From Diphasiastrum complanatum (taxonomy: Eukaryota > Streptophyta > Lycopodiopsida > Lycopodiales > Lycopodiaceae): a stretch of DNA of 64,000 nucleotides. Shown here in pieces: positions 1-11,697 of the stretch (positions are counted from its first letter, which is position 1; the number at the start of each line of letters is the position of its first letter). The DNA lies in the NCBI GenBank assembly GCA_029204225.1, contig CM055111.1, positions 516,453-580,452 of the forward strand, read 5' to 3'. The notes below the pieces were generated by a model. That model was not told the DNA's origin and searched no databases. It was given only the letters and a program-made list of their open reading frames with translations. A program made the position numbers and the translations under genes.

Positions 1-255
1 CACAGTGCCCACGTGACGGTGTACCTGTCCGGATGTATTGCTCCCCCACATGCTGCACTTCGATTGGGTCCATGGTCTGCTCCTCCACAGTGCCCATGTG
101 ACGGTGTACCTGCCCCATGTATTGCTCCCCCACATGCTGCACTCTGATTGGGTCCGTGGTCTGCTCCCCCACAGTGCCCATGTGACGGTGTACCTGTCCG
201 GATTTGCTGCCCCCCCACATGCTGCACTCCCATTGATCACCAGGTCTGCTCTCCC
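1..255. repeat. 85-bp tandem repeat, about three units
   Basis: Each unit starts with CACAGTGCCC and contains GTGACGGTGTACCTG and CACATGCTGCACT. Units begin at 1, 86, 170 and 255, giving periods of 85, 84 and 85 bp. The fourth unit decays after about 15 bp. The array runs off the left edge, so its full size is unknown. The open reading frame across it (38-343) follows the repeat and is not a convincing gene. Confidence 0.85.
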
Positions 256-367
256 ACAGTGCCCCCAATACAGTCCCCTGTACAGTAACATCTTTTTTCT
301 AAACCCTAGCCCTTTTTTTCCTGAATTTTTTACCTTGTATTAGCCTGTTAAAAGGGTTTTTTATTAA

Positions 368-393
368 AATAATAATAATAATAATAATAATAA
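368..393. repeat. (AAT)n microsatellite
   Basis: About eight AAT trinucleotides in a row, in an AT-rich stretch just before the hairpin block at 408-494. Confidence 0.9.
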
Positions 394-407
394 AATATTA
401 TTTTTGT

Positions 408-494
408 GGTGCCGCCTTGGTACCGCTGGTCTGAGGGCGGCACCATAACCGCGGTACCACCATTATGATACCGCGGTACCATAATGGCGGTACC
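408..494. repeat. two adjacent inverted repeats rich in GGTACC
   Basis: GGTGCCGCC (408-416) pairs perfectly with GGCGGCACC (436-444). GGTACCACCATTATG (453-467) pairs with 480-494 with one mismatch. CCGCGGTACC also occurs twice (449-458, 471-480). No coding content was seen. They could be the folded end of an unidentified element, but no target duplication was found. Confidence 0.6.
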
Positions 495-508
495 ACATGC
501 CACTATGA

Positions 509-510
<2 letters not shown>

Positions 511-556
<46 letters not shown>
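511..556. repeat. (TA)n microsatellite, about 23 units
   Basis: Uninterrupted TA dinucleotides over about 46 bp. The interval 557-806 after it holds nothing recognisable. Confidence 0.95.
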
Positions 557-561
<5 letters not shown>

Positions 562-806
562 ACAAAAGTTCTAGAACTCTCTTTTGGCCCATACGACACA
601 ATTTTAGGGTTTCTTATGTGTCATGCTCGCTATTTCACATCAGTTTAGCTCTGATTTGTGAACCTTTGCTTTTAGCCCTAATTTGCAATGTGATGAATCT
701 TTGCATGCAAGGCTTTGAGCGATCCCGGTAACTGATAGGTAACATCCACACCATGCCAATTGTAGGTAGGGGCATGTGGGCTTAGGTTGACCTCATACAA
801 GGGGTT

Positions 807-2400
807 GTGGCTACGTCCCATGGTTCAGGTGCTCGCAGATGGAGATGCTACCATTGCGGTTTTGAGTTCATTGGGTCACTCACCAGGGTCAGGGCCCATT
901 TGTTACGATTGACTAGGCCAGATGGGCGGGACATGGGTATATCAATATGCAGCGCCATTACAAATGTTGAGGTAGAGAGGCTACGAGAGACACACGACAT
1001 CCAGCCAGCCACCTAGACCATTCACAGAGTTTTTTCCAGCAGAGAGGGCTGAGCTCACAGGTCCAAGGTGCAGGGCCTAGCCATGCAAGGGATACAAGTG
1101 CAAGGCCTAGCCGCAGAGGAGATACATGTGCAGGGCCTAGTCATAGAGGGGCACCACCTACCCATGACAGTCACTCGGTGCCTGCCGCACGTGCAGGGGC
1201 ACCTGGGCCTTCTGCCACTCCATCAGAGCCCTCACGACTATCAGCATCGTTAGTTGCTGGTGTCACACCCTCGGAAGCAGGTCCTAACATGGATGGGGAG
1301 AGAGACACATCACCTGCCATGCCATCACCAGATGCACCCTCCGATGCCCCATCTCATACCACCACTTGGCATGTTAGTCCCCGGCCACTGACACACTCAC
1401 AACAGAGACATGTATGCCAAGGGCACAATAGACTACATTGGATAGAGGGTGGTAGAGGCGTCAGCACGAGGTTACCATGAGAGCGGTGGCCCAGTTTTTT
1501 TACAAGGTTGTCATTCCATTCGCCATCGCGGACAATCATGTCTTCAGAGAGATGATGCATCAGGCGGCAGTAGTTGATTCCTCATGGGCCCCTCCTAGGA
1601 GAGAGGTGATACACACACACCTCCTTCACCAGGAGGAGGAGACCATCACATGAGAGCTGAGCCCTATTCGAGCAACTTGGGAGACCTAAGTAACTTGATC
1701 TTCAACGTATTTCATTTCGCAAGTATCTTTCGCATTTGTCGCACCTTCCTAGCATGCCTTTACAGTCTGTACGTGCTTGATATGGCAAAGTGTGTCTAAT
1801 CTGTGTCTGATGGAATTTGTTTTGACGGTTGCTCCATATTAACCAACGGATGGACTGACATTTGTCGTAGATCCGTGGTGAACATCATGGTCTCCTGTTC
1901 GCTTGGCACTGTGTTTTTACGAGGGGTGGATGCCACCCGTGGTGGTGCAGCCATCACCGCAGAGTTCATCTACGATGCAATGAACTCTGCCATCTAGGAG
2001 ATTGGGGCCGAGCACGTGGTTCAAGTTGTCACAAACAACGCCACGAACTGCAGGCAAATGGGAGAGCGGTTGATGCGCCAGCACTCCTTCATTGTGTGGA
2101 CACCATGTGTTGCGAATTCTATCGATTTACTAATCCACGACATGTGCAGACTTCCATGGATCCATGATGTATCCTCTCCAAACATTCTTTCTTGTCTTTT
2201 ATGCTAGTTTTGTTATTGTCATTTCCTTGCTTTGGTTGGCCCGTATCAATTTCTGATGGGTGTTTGTCTTGCAGATTACTGCTCAAGCCAAGCGCATGTT
2301 GGCCCTATTATGCAGCTTCTCGCCCCTAGATCTCAAGAAGTTGGCACCCACACGGTTTAGCTACTACTTCGAGGTTCTCGAGCGTCTGGCGGTTGTGTTA
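807..2400 (+). pseudogene. hAT transposase remnant (BED finger plus DUF659-type core)
   Basis: The product would have been a DNA-cutting hAT-family transposase. At 807-1016 a BED-type zinc-finger start is visible (W-R-C-x2-C, then FIGSLTRVRAHL). At 1481-1650 follows FYKVVIPFAIADNHVF, the usual region ahead of the catalytic core. At 1803-2170 is a DUF659-like block with GCSILTNGWTD, then VVQVVTNNATNC and a WTPC motif. In-frame stops lie near 1650 (TGA) and 1995 (TAG), and the frame is lost between about 1020 and 1480, so it is dead. A likely intron runs from about 2168 to a TTGCAG acceptor near 2275; the frame resumes with ITAQAKRML and KLAPTRFSYYFEVLERL. The C-terminal dimerisation domain is missing because the sequence switches near 2400 to a minus-strand retroelement. 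The family call rests on motif order. Confidence 0.75.
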
Positions 2401-3489
2401 GACAACTTCAATTCATCCACTTCTGTTACCAAGTGGAGAAACTGCTCCTTGGTAACCAATTCGTCGAGTTCTTCGGCGAATTGTTCCCGTTCTTCAACTT
2501 CCATTAGTTCTTTCCCTTTACTAAACCTCAGGGATTCCATTTCTAATTCATCAATGCCTCTTGTCAGGGGTTGATCAGATCCCGGAGAAGTGGTCATTTT
2601 CAGAGATAGGAAAAAGATTGCCTGACGTTTCCTTTCAAAAAAAATCGAAAAGACTAATTTATAACTGTACAAAGAGGGAAAGAAGACTTAGTTGTTTCTA
2701 AGGACTGTACTTCCAAAGGAAATACGAAGAGGAACCCTCTCAGCTCTTCCACCCAAAATTTCAGACCTGCTGTCCCGGAAAATCCTAGTTTGAGGCTCCA
2801 AAATGGTACAAAAATTTCCGGTTTCTTGAGTAGAGTTGCTCGCTGATCTGATTGCAGACCTGGGGCTCCAAAAAACCAGGCAAAGACCCAAAAAAGTGCA
2901 AAACTTTCTGAGGTTTATAGCTGCCTACCCTCGCTGATCTGACAGCACTCTGTCTGGCCAAGATTTCTGAAATTTGAGGCCCAAAACCCCTTTGAGATTC
3001 TAATTTGGCCTCAGCTCGTTGGTCGCTGATCTGTGGCAAGAAAGTTTGATGCCCAAACTTCTGAAAATTACGAAACTCAGGGATGAAACTTCACTTTTTC
3101 TCTTCCCTGTCCAGCGCTGGCCCTGCTACTAAATTTCAGGTTAGAACTCACTCTGATGTACCCGAAATTCACACGAAATTCAGAAGTGAAGGCTAACTTC
3201 ACAACGATGGATCTGCTCGCCACTTCCTGCTCCAATTCCGCTCTGAAATCCACAATTTACTCACTACAAACAGGGATAAATCCCTGGTTTTCCATCGCTG
3301 GACCTGTGCAAGGAAAACTACCTCAGAAATCGTGGAAATTCCCCCAGAATTGGATGACTAGAAGGCTGTCCCTACAGCGACTTCTCTCCTCTATTCCTTT
3401 CTGAGAATCTGAGAAATCTTTCCTATCTTCTGATAGCTTTCTCTACTGCTGCTACTAAACTCCCAAAGATGGAGATGGCTCTGATACCA
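2400..3489 (-). mobile_element. 5' internal part of an LTR retrotransposon
   Basis: Reading leftward from the primer site at 3477-3489 there is about 870 bp of leader without a long ORF. A short frame then starts at 2605 (MTTSPGSDQPLTRG) and runs into a Glu-rich helical stretch to about 2400. This is the expected place and style for the start of gag, but too short to assign to Gypsy or Copia. The element is cut off at about 2400 against the hAT remnant. Confidence 0.5.
3477..3489 (-). promoter_or_regulatory. primer-binding site, initiator-Met tRNA type, with LTR edge
   Basis: The minus strand reads TGGTATCAGAGCC, the standard plant initiator-Met primer site. One base later on the plus strand an LTR edge begins with TGTAATAG at 3491. 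The far edge of that LTR was not located (one candidate ends in CCCAACA near 3714). The 3626-4024 region beyond it has an ORF with no recognisable domain. Confidence 0.75.
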
Positions 3490-4169
3490 GTGTAATAGAT
3501 CCTAACACCACAATAGGGCAAACACTAACCGATCCACCCAACCTTGCCTACTCCCTGATATAGAGTAAGCCCCTCCTAGCCCAGTGTGAGGACTGATAGC
3601 ATGCATTCTGCCAAGTGTCGGTCACGTGGCACTGACATGGCCGACTGCACGTCGGGACCCAACTGGGGGCCCTATCCTGTCGACAGGGTCCCTAGGCTGT
3701 ATTAGGCCCAACATGACTATGGACTGTGCTGGGGCACACTACTCACACTGTCTTGCCCTGTTGGTCGTGTACACTTTGGACACGACCCTGACTGTGGTAT
3801 CTGACCTCCTATGTTCTCCAGGGTTCGGCACTGGTCACGTGCTCGTAAAAGTAGCCCACATGCACTCCTTGTGGTGCACCACCAGACGAGAGGACGACCC
3901 AGAGCTTCTGAGAGGATGGCTGGAGTATACAGATCGAGTCTATCGAGGGCTAGGTATTGCATTGCAATTTCCAATTTATGATTCATGCCCGTACGATCTT
4001 GCTTGTATAAACACTGACTCGTGAAATCGTTATTTTGCCATCAGGTGGGGCTGAGCGCCTCAACATCGTTGAGGCAGACTTGCTGAAGTTCGAGGTAGGC
4101 ATCGGGTCTTCAGGATGGATCGGTGCAAGCGGAGGAAGGAGCAACTACGTCCAGTGACATGGTGGGGAC

Positions 4170-5275
4170 CGGGGGGTTGTTATGGCCGCTCCACGTCAGA
4201 GCTTCGACGCCTGGCAAAAGAGAGTACTATCGCAGAGATTTTCACTGGGGAAAAGAAAGACAGAGCCCCTAAAGTGGTCACCTTGTAGATTGATCGGTGG
4301 AACTCGCACTTTTCCATGCATGATTCTTTTGACGAGAATAAGATCAACCTGGCTATTATGTACTTGCAAGGCAAAGCTTTTACCTGGTGGTAGGACTTGA
4401 GGGGTAAGCATGAAGCTCCGAGGTTATGGGAATACCTTTGTAAGGCCTTCAAGGCGGCCTTCCTTCCTATACTAGATGACTTCGACTTCTATCGTCAGTA
4501 TGAGACGATTTAGATGGGGAACCGGACCCTTGATTAGTACTTGCAAGAATTCCAAGGAGGTATATTCTCGTTTTGCTACTAGAATAGATCCTCTGGTGGT
4601 TTAAGTTGCATTCTATTCTAGGATTGTCTAAAGACTATCAGCTAGAGGTAAGGAGGAACCAGCCTCTTACCCTCGATGATGCGGTTCGCATCGCCCGTAT
4701 ATACGATGACACTCGTATAGTGGCTAGGCCTGAGCTTGGGGTTTCACCCGAAGCAAAGGGTAGGAAACCATTTTTTTCAAAGAAAGGAAAAGATACGGCA
4801 AAACATTCATCGACGGGTTTCAGTCCATTCACTCTGATGTATGGTTTTCAGCCTAGAGCTCCAATCTCCGTAGGCCTCAAAAGTCTCAAGGTTAAAGCAA
4901 CGGTTGATTTCCTGCATAATATGCAAGAAATGTTGCTTGTTGCTCATGATAACGTAAAAACGGCTCAAGATAGAGACCAGTTTTACGCTAATCAAAACCG
5001 ACAACTTAGGGTCTATGAGAAAGGGGATTGGGTGTATCTTAAAGTCCCAAGTACTTAAGACTGGAAAACTAAGTTGTCGCCTCATTATGATGGGCCTTTC
5101 AAATTGTAAAGAAACTCAATCGGAATGCCTATCAACCAGACCTTCCTCAACGCAGGCTCAGAAACCGATAGGTAACTGAGCACTTGGTTCATTGGAAAGG
5201 AAGTTCCAAAAATGAGGACACTTGGGAAAAGGAACGAGACCTTAGACTGACAGTCCCTGATTTCCTTCCTTAGAA
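4170..5275 (+). pseudogene. internally deleted chromodomain Gypsy (gag joined to end of integrase)
   Basis: Remnant of a Ty3/Gypsy chromovirus polyprotein. At about 4330-4700 a capsid-type gag core can be read (NLAIMYLQGKAFTWW, LWEYLCKAFKAAF) with several stops. At about 4800 it passes in one open frame (4606-5058) into the end of integrase (FSPFTLMYGFQPRAP, then KGDWVYLKVP). Protease, RT, RNase H and the integrase core are missing. A chromodomain-like segment follows at about 5160-5275, with WEKERDL still readable. The clean in-frame junction suggests a deletion derivative that may have moved with help from a complete relative, or simple chance. Met-primed chromoviruses of plants have this domain order. 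Confidence 0.75.
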
Positions 5276-5287
5276 GAGGAGTCTTTT

Positions 5288-5757
5288 AAGGAGGGAATGT
5301 TAGGGACCCAACTCCCTTGGGTCCCAAACCCAACTTGAAGTTGAATGTCGACTGGGCCTCTTGACTTGACCAGTGACTCGTGGACCTGCATGGTGCCACG
5401 TGTCGTGATCTAGGATGTGCGCTTGGCTTGGAGACTCCTACCTTGGAGGTAAACAATAGAGGAAGTCTCATCAACCATTCATTCTATCTACCTAGGAAAG
5501 GCATCATCCCAGTTTATAGGGCTTTCGGAGGGTGTGGGACGTGGGACCTTAAACAAGCAGACATTAAGATAAGTTAAGCTGACATCATTGAAATGTAGCA
5601 CAGAATAAATAGCCTATACTGTATTAGATATTTGTGAGAGACTAGAGTTAAACGGTTATACATATAACCTATTGGGCTGTGAGCGTGGAACAGTACGAAA
5701 AGAATTTCCTTTTCCCAATACACGTGTGCACGGACATACAAGACACAAACATTAACA
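5288..5757 (+). repeat. polypurine tract and 3' LTR of the deleted Gypsy
   Basis: AAGGAGGGAA (5288-5297) is the polypurine tract. The LTR then runs from TGTTAGGG at 5298 to TTAACA at 5757, 460 bp, with TGTTA/TAACA inverted ends. A TTTATAG box lies near 5513. No matching 5' LTR was found upstream, so the element is truncated on the left and the target duplication cannot be tested. Confidence 0.7.
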
Positions 5758-7226
5758 GAACCCCTTCATGGAAAAACTAAAGTCTCCACTTATCAGCTTT
5801 AATTCGACACTATTTGTCCTTTCTTTCACAGATTACGATTGGAATGCTTTTGTAGAAAAAGTAAAAGAGTTATGTATTTGCACAAGCTGAGCAATCTGCT
5901 CCCGAACAGTCTGTGTGTGTCATAAGGACGTTGGAATTACCTACCTTTTGATCGTGTTATCCAATCCCTTTCGCCTTGTTTTTCAATCCTCATCTGAAAC
6001 CCATCAGCAAGAATCATTTCAACAAAAAGCATAACAGGCAAAAAGGCTGCTCGTCGCAAATAGTTAGCAGGAATAATTAGCAGGCTGAAAGCGAGAAAAG
6101 CCTTTACACTACTAATTTCCTCATCAGCTAATCAGACATGAATTGCATGACTATAAACGTATTCAAGCACTAATGTTTTCACTACTCAATCTTCTCTGCG
6201 TCGGTTTTGTTTGTGAGCACTACTCCTGGAACGAAAAAATGCACTAATTATCAACAACAGTTTTGGCTTTCTTTCTGCATAGTAAGTAGAAGGACGCAGA
6301 ACATCAGATTTGACCTCCAATCAATTTGCAAGCAAAATTTGAAATGGTACCTTTTCTAGAGTACCCAACAAGTGATGCATACCACATTCGATATACAGAT
6401 ACACAAAAGATACATAAATTACATCACACAAAACAGCAATGTGAAATCTGTCTGTCTGTCAGAAACCATCACACAAAACAGCAATGTGAAATCTGTCAGA
6501 AACCAGGAGGGACAAAAGGAGCGATTACTCTTTTTCTTTGGCTGGCTTCCATGAGTATCTGTGCTATCAGAAGAAAACGCCAAGCATTCGAAGGGGGAAG
6601 CCGGATATCAGCCGAAGAAAGCCGGGCATGAAGTGAACAGTCAGTCTCTTGCTAGCAATACGTGCAATAGGACCGCCTATTGTTCTGCTCACGTTTTGAG
6701 GTTTGGTCTACCTCTAAATGGTTCAATAGCAATCACAAGTTGTTCCAACATCATCACACTTATTCATGCCTGAACAATGCCATGTTCTAAAGTCCATGGT
6801 ATTCTCGGATTTGGGGTCAAAAGCAACATGCATCAATACGAGGCTTCACTTACTAGAAATGCATTTAAATTTGTATCCAGGGAGCATGCAAGGTTAATGG
6901 GAAATCGAACCCCAAGCAAAATCAGAATGTGGCATGCCCACCAGACAACTTCTATACCTGCATGAAAAGATCATGTTGAAATGATAAACAATAAACCATT
7001 TCATGCATAAAACCTCCTTATGCATATCCATTGTGAATTTAATGTATTCGGACGACAACCATCAATGTGCTCAAATGGACATGTAATATGTAGTTGTATT
7101 ACAAACAAGCCATTATATTGAGACATGCCTTTCACAAGCTAGTAACTAGAAATAACATTCGTTTACATTCACCTTTGCTCAAATAAAGCATCGATACAAA
7201 TGCAAATAGAAATCAATATCAAACTT
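5758..7226. other. no gene seen; one 46-bp local duplication
   Basis: No convincing coding frame, RNA or element end. At about 6422-6505 a segment containing CACACAAAACAGCAATGTG and TGAAATCTGTC occurs twice in direct orientation. The ORFs here have no domains and unplant-like composition for exons. Confidence 0.6.
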
Positions 7227-9860
7227 CTAATAAATGCACTTTGTATATGATGATTCTTGACCTCGCGCATCCACCCCCGTTTTCCAAAAAGAGACATAAC
7301 TTTTTAAACCTTCTAAGATCTGCTTATTATCTTTGATGTATTCAAAGACCGGAACAATTTTTGGTTGTCCCTGAGGAAGCTTTGGCTTATTTTGAGAATC
7401 ACGCTCCCAAAGTTCAATACCTTCTATGGTAGCCATTCAATTGCCTTAGGGTGCATTTAGTATTGCATCAATGGTACACCATCTTGCATGTAATAATGAA
7501 ATTGCAATGGTTTGGAGTGTCCAACCAATCTTTTGTTCTTATCACACAAACAACCGTCTACATAATCTTTGAAGTTTGGAACCTCTTTAACTAGGAATGG
7601 AGCGGGATTTGCACTTGTACACTCATTGAAGCATCACATTAGATGAGGAAATGTGAATACACATTTTCTCCTAAGATTTTCTGAGAAACAATGCATCAAT
7701 ATCCTCATGTGTATGCCCCACCATGAGAAACCCTAATTGAACCATCTCAAAGACTCCTCTAGCGACAAGCAAGGAAAGATATGCAAACACATATCTATTC
7801 TTATTCTCAGATCCACAATTGTCTAATTGTAGTAGCAACACAGAAGGCAAGTGTTTGAAACTTGTAGATCCTGTTGAATTATCTTGTGCACATTGAACAT
7901 ATTCACTTTGCAACTGAGTAGGTCTTGAGCCCACGACGTGGTTGCATCCAACATTCTCACCTGGCAGATGACCAAATGTTGTTGAAGCCACATTTTCGCT
8001 ATGTTCAATGGTTTCACATTGCACTTGTGTATACTTATTATCTTCGTTTTTTACCTCCATATGGTAATCCAACACCACTCTTGAAGTTAAAGCTGTAAAC
8101 AGATTTCTTGATGACGATGTTTTCTCTGCAAGCAACAAGTCTCCATAAACATGCTTGTCTTTTCTCTCCAAATTTTGTAAACACATTGCTAGAGAGCCCA
8201 GTGTAAAATTGGGATCCCCTGGCCAAAGACCCATTGAAAAGTGTCGATATCCATTTTGACCATGTCCATGTGTTATCATTCTTGTCAATGATATCGATAA
8301 TTGCGTCGCATGCCCCAATGATTTTGGTATAGGCTGCAATCGTGGTATGGATGTCTTTTGTTGATCCATCTTATCATGAATAATGCACAAATACTTATTT
8401 GGATGTAGTTCTGAGTACAATCTCCAACCATAATAAATATGCCTACAACTCATTTGTTGAAGCATGTGCATTCTTCTTTTCATGAGATATTTTGCACGCT
8501 CCACTTGATTTCTAGTACATTCTAGCTGCAATTTAATTGATGTGCAAATATCACACTTTGAAAATGTGCTTGTCTTTGAAAGACTAACCGTTTTGAATGT
8601 TGTATGCCATAGTCTATGAAATGTAGACTTTGACATTCTCTTATATCCCAATTCATTTAAAGTAATATTAACCTCATGCAAAATATCGATTTGCTTATAC
8701 ATTGTCGGGAGAACAAGTTGTGGCTCTCGTGCTCCATCAAAAAATGATGTGCGGCTTTTATGTGGCATTCTTTCTGCATTGTTGTCAATAAAATCTTGTA
8801 TTATTGCCTTTCCCATTTCGACGTGATCCCATGCTTTTCTGATGAAGCCTTTATTTCCATGCATTGCTTTTGTTGTCCCTTCCATGTATTGTTGCTTGTA
8901 TCTATAAAAAGTAGTCTTTGGAATGCCATGTATAGTGTACCAAGCAATGCAACAAATATCTTTTCCATCAAAAGTTAACTTTAGCTACTTTCCTTTTTCT
9001 TCATCACGCCAAGCCATAGTCAAGTTATCATAGACACGTGTCACGCGTTGACTATGACTTTGTCCCCAATGTTCTACTCTGAGTTGCATAATCTTCTCTC
9101 GATTTGCCATTTGTCAACATTTTTTCTCACAACAATCAATGGCGGCCACATGTTGAATAGCCTCTTGTGCACATTTATTGGAGTGGCAAACATGAAATTT
9201 GTCTTGAGGCTTCCTTATTATCATTTTATACTTCCTTTTACTAGCCACACGTTGATTTAGGATATCCTCCATATGGTGTCCACCACCATCGCCGTTGTTG
9301 TTTTCCTCTTGAGCTTCACATTGAATGCAATCATTGTCATCAACATGAGCATTTCTTTCAATGATTTTCAATGGAGTGCCATCTTCAAAAGTGAGTTGTT
9401 TCGTTGGCCAACTAATCAAATTCACATTTGCAACATTTGAGTTGCCAATGCTAGATGAAAAATTGGTATGCCCAATAATAAATTCTACAACCACCCGTAA
9501 GTTCCCATCCCCAAGCTCCTTGAAGTTGATAGGCTCATAGGGATAAACTAACAAAACCAAACCCATACCCAATTTATCACCTTGTGCTAACCATATTATA
9601 ACTCTCTTCCTGATTAAATCTTCTCTCATGCTACCATGGTCTACCTGTGGCATATCCTCATGCAGAATTTGAACACCTTGATAAGGTTCTTCAACAAGCC
9701 TCTTCACCATTGTTTTTTTCCATATAATGATATTGCCAACTGCCTCTCCCATTATTGATGCACCCATAGAAGGAAATGGAAGATGAAGATCATCTGTGTA
9801 GCTTTCTAATACACTAATGGACAGACATTTTGTCCCCATTAGAGCTCCGTGACATAGCAT
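7227..9860 (-). pseudogene. DDE-type transposase-like protein (resembles the DUF7869 family)
   Basis: One long minus-strand frame from 9860 to 7671 is broken only by a TGA near 9112 and a TAG near 8986. After a frame change it continues to 7227. Readable blocks in order: an N-terminal part with GEAVGNIIIWKKTMV (about 9730); WYTIHGIPKTTFYRY (about 8920); KCDICTSIK, a possible metal-binding pair; HDKMDQQKTSIP (about 8360); LLQLDNCGSENKN (about 7820); VGHTHEDIDALF (about 7700); and near 7600 a tail with FKDYVDG. The spaced Asp (HDKMDQ), Asp (QLDNC) and Asp/Glu (HTHEDID) fit an RNase H-fold nuclease. Proteins with the DNC..ENKN and GHTHEDID blocks occur in many copies in seed-free plants; that is from memory. 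No terminal repeats were found, so the mobile-element superfamily stays open. Confidence 0.6.
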
Positions 9861-10079
9861 TGTAGGATTAGTTGAAAAACCTTTCCTTTTCCTACTATCA
9901 GGCTTCCGTTCAAAAGTATGATATCATCGCCAGAGCTCCACAAGAACCTGTGACAGTTTCTCGTCCGACATTCCGTACGTCAATGGCTCATTCAAACCAG
10001 TTCTTGGTCCATAGCGTCCCACTTTCCCTAAATCTTGTTTGGGTTTGGACTTTGGACGGGCGTTCCAGAATCCGTACTT

Positions 10080-10545
10080 GGCCGTTGTGAGACCTGTTTA
10101 TTCATGTGGATTTGTCTTCACGTTCCCCACTAGCCAAAATAGAAAGCCGCAAAAACTGAATCCATTCGAAGGTATTGGACCCATCGATCGGGGAGTCGCA
10201 ACTTAAGCCATTTGTTATGCCCTAATAGACTTCTTTGTGGCCCACATGGTGTTTCTTGGCAAACGAGGCCAGAAATGTGCGACGACGAGTCCGTTCGGTT
10301 CGTATCGGATTCACAGACCAGTTTGTTCTTGTGGATTCGTCTTTACATTCTCCACTGGCCGAAATAGAAAGCCGCAAAAACTGACTCCGTTCAAAGGTAT
10401 TGGAATCCATCGACCAGAGAGTCTAAATTGAACCCCTTTGCTATGCCCTAATAGCGGTCTTTGTGGCCCACTAGGCATTTCTTGCCAAACAAAACCGGAA
10501 ATGAGCGAAAAAGTCTCCGTTCTATTCATATCGGATTCACGAATC
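10080..10545. repeat. 225-bp tandem repeat, two diverged units
   Basis: GTGGATTTGTCTTCAC at 10106 and its match at 10331 are 225 bp apart, as are AGAAAGCCGC at 10141 and 10366 and the TATGCCCTAATAG blocks. A weaker third relative may lie at 9880-10080. Both units are noncoding. Confidence 0.75.
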
Positions 10546-10690
10546 TGTGTCCATGCCCCGTCGGACTCTCCGAACGTCGACGACAAATTCCACATGCATA
10601 ATAACGTTCTATAATGCTATTGATGTCCTTCAATATCATCTTGTATTGTTAACGAGTTTATAGTTACTTTATAATATTTTTCATGCATAA

Positions 10691-10800
10691 ATAGAGGGTT
10701 TTTCTATTACAAAAGTCACACTTGCTCAAAAATGAGACTGCTAAATTAACCATAGATAGAGGGTTTTTCTATTACAAAAGTCACCATGCTCAAAAATGAT
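10691..10800. repeat. 65-bp direct duplication
   Basis: ATAGAGGGTTTTTCTATTAC followed by AAAAGTCAC and TGCTCAAAAATGA occurs at 10691 and again at 10756. The rest of 10800-11410 shows nothing recognisable apart from a poly-T run near 11040. Confidence 0.8.
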
Positions 10801-11410
10801 GGTCACATTAGCTAGGGCAATTGTATTTTGAGTGGCTGGTAGAAAATGCAAATTTTGTGACTCAGGGTGAAAATTGATACCTTGTATTGCAGATATCTTA
10901 AGCAAGCATAGAAAACCACCCCAACACACTCGAACATTGTGTGTGATCTTTTAGGTTTGCACCATCTACAACATATGCGTTTTAAACTTGTGATTAGGGA
11001 CCCTTAACACAACATAGTGAAGATCCACAAGTGAGTTAATTTTTTTTTTTTCTAAATTCTAACCTTCTTATTTTGGCCTTAACTTTTCAATTCTCCTAGC
11101 AAGAGAATGACTTTACGATAGCCTGCCACGTTCCAATAACATTTTAATTTATGATATTTTACATGTAACTAGTAGCGATAGATGCCAAATATCGATGTTT
11201 AAAGTTGAACTTCTTTCAATCAATTGCATGCTATTGATTTGGTCATCTTTTTGGACTTACTCTTCCTAAATTTGGCCTTCTTGGGCAATGTGATTAGTTT
11301 GATGTTGGATTGCTTGTTTGAAGGTTGTGTGATCATGCTTGCTTGAGAACCTTGTGCTGCATTGTCTCTAGGAAATCCAAGTACCCATTTGTAACGCAAC
11401 ATCTACTAAT

Positions 11411-11697
11411 TGTTGTAGACTCACTTGGTAGAATTCTTTTGTCAAGAATCAGATATGCAACATCAAGCATTCACCATAAGCAATCACCAAAGAAGCCGGA
11501 AGAAGAACACGCACTATCAATCTATCACACTAACATACTGAATGTAAAATGTACATATAAGCCCTGAACCCTAATAGAGAGGGAGACCTAGGAGTAGATT
11601 ACTAGACTAGCCAACGACTAGTTACAGCTAGTAATAAAGTACATCGTAAACAGTACCTAAGAAATGTAACAATGAAGTTTATCATTGATTTCTAACA
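11411..11697 (-). repeat. probable 3' LTR of the decayed Copia
   Basis: The right edge is well defined: ...TCTAACA at 11697 abuts a minus-strand polypurine tract (CTCTCCCTC, 11698-11706), directly after the end of the RNase H region. The left edge is a guess, set at TGTTGTAG so that the ends are TGTT/AACA. Confidence 0.45.

Noticed and set aside
465-731. ORF of 88 codons with Tyr-Ile repeats
   Set aside because: Translation of the (TA)n microsatellite.
3626-4024. ORF of 132 codons on the plus strand
   Set aside because: No domain, overlaps a likely LTR, and has an equally open antisense frame.
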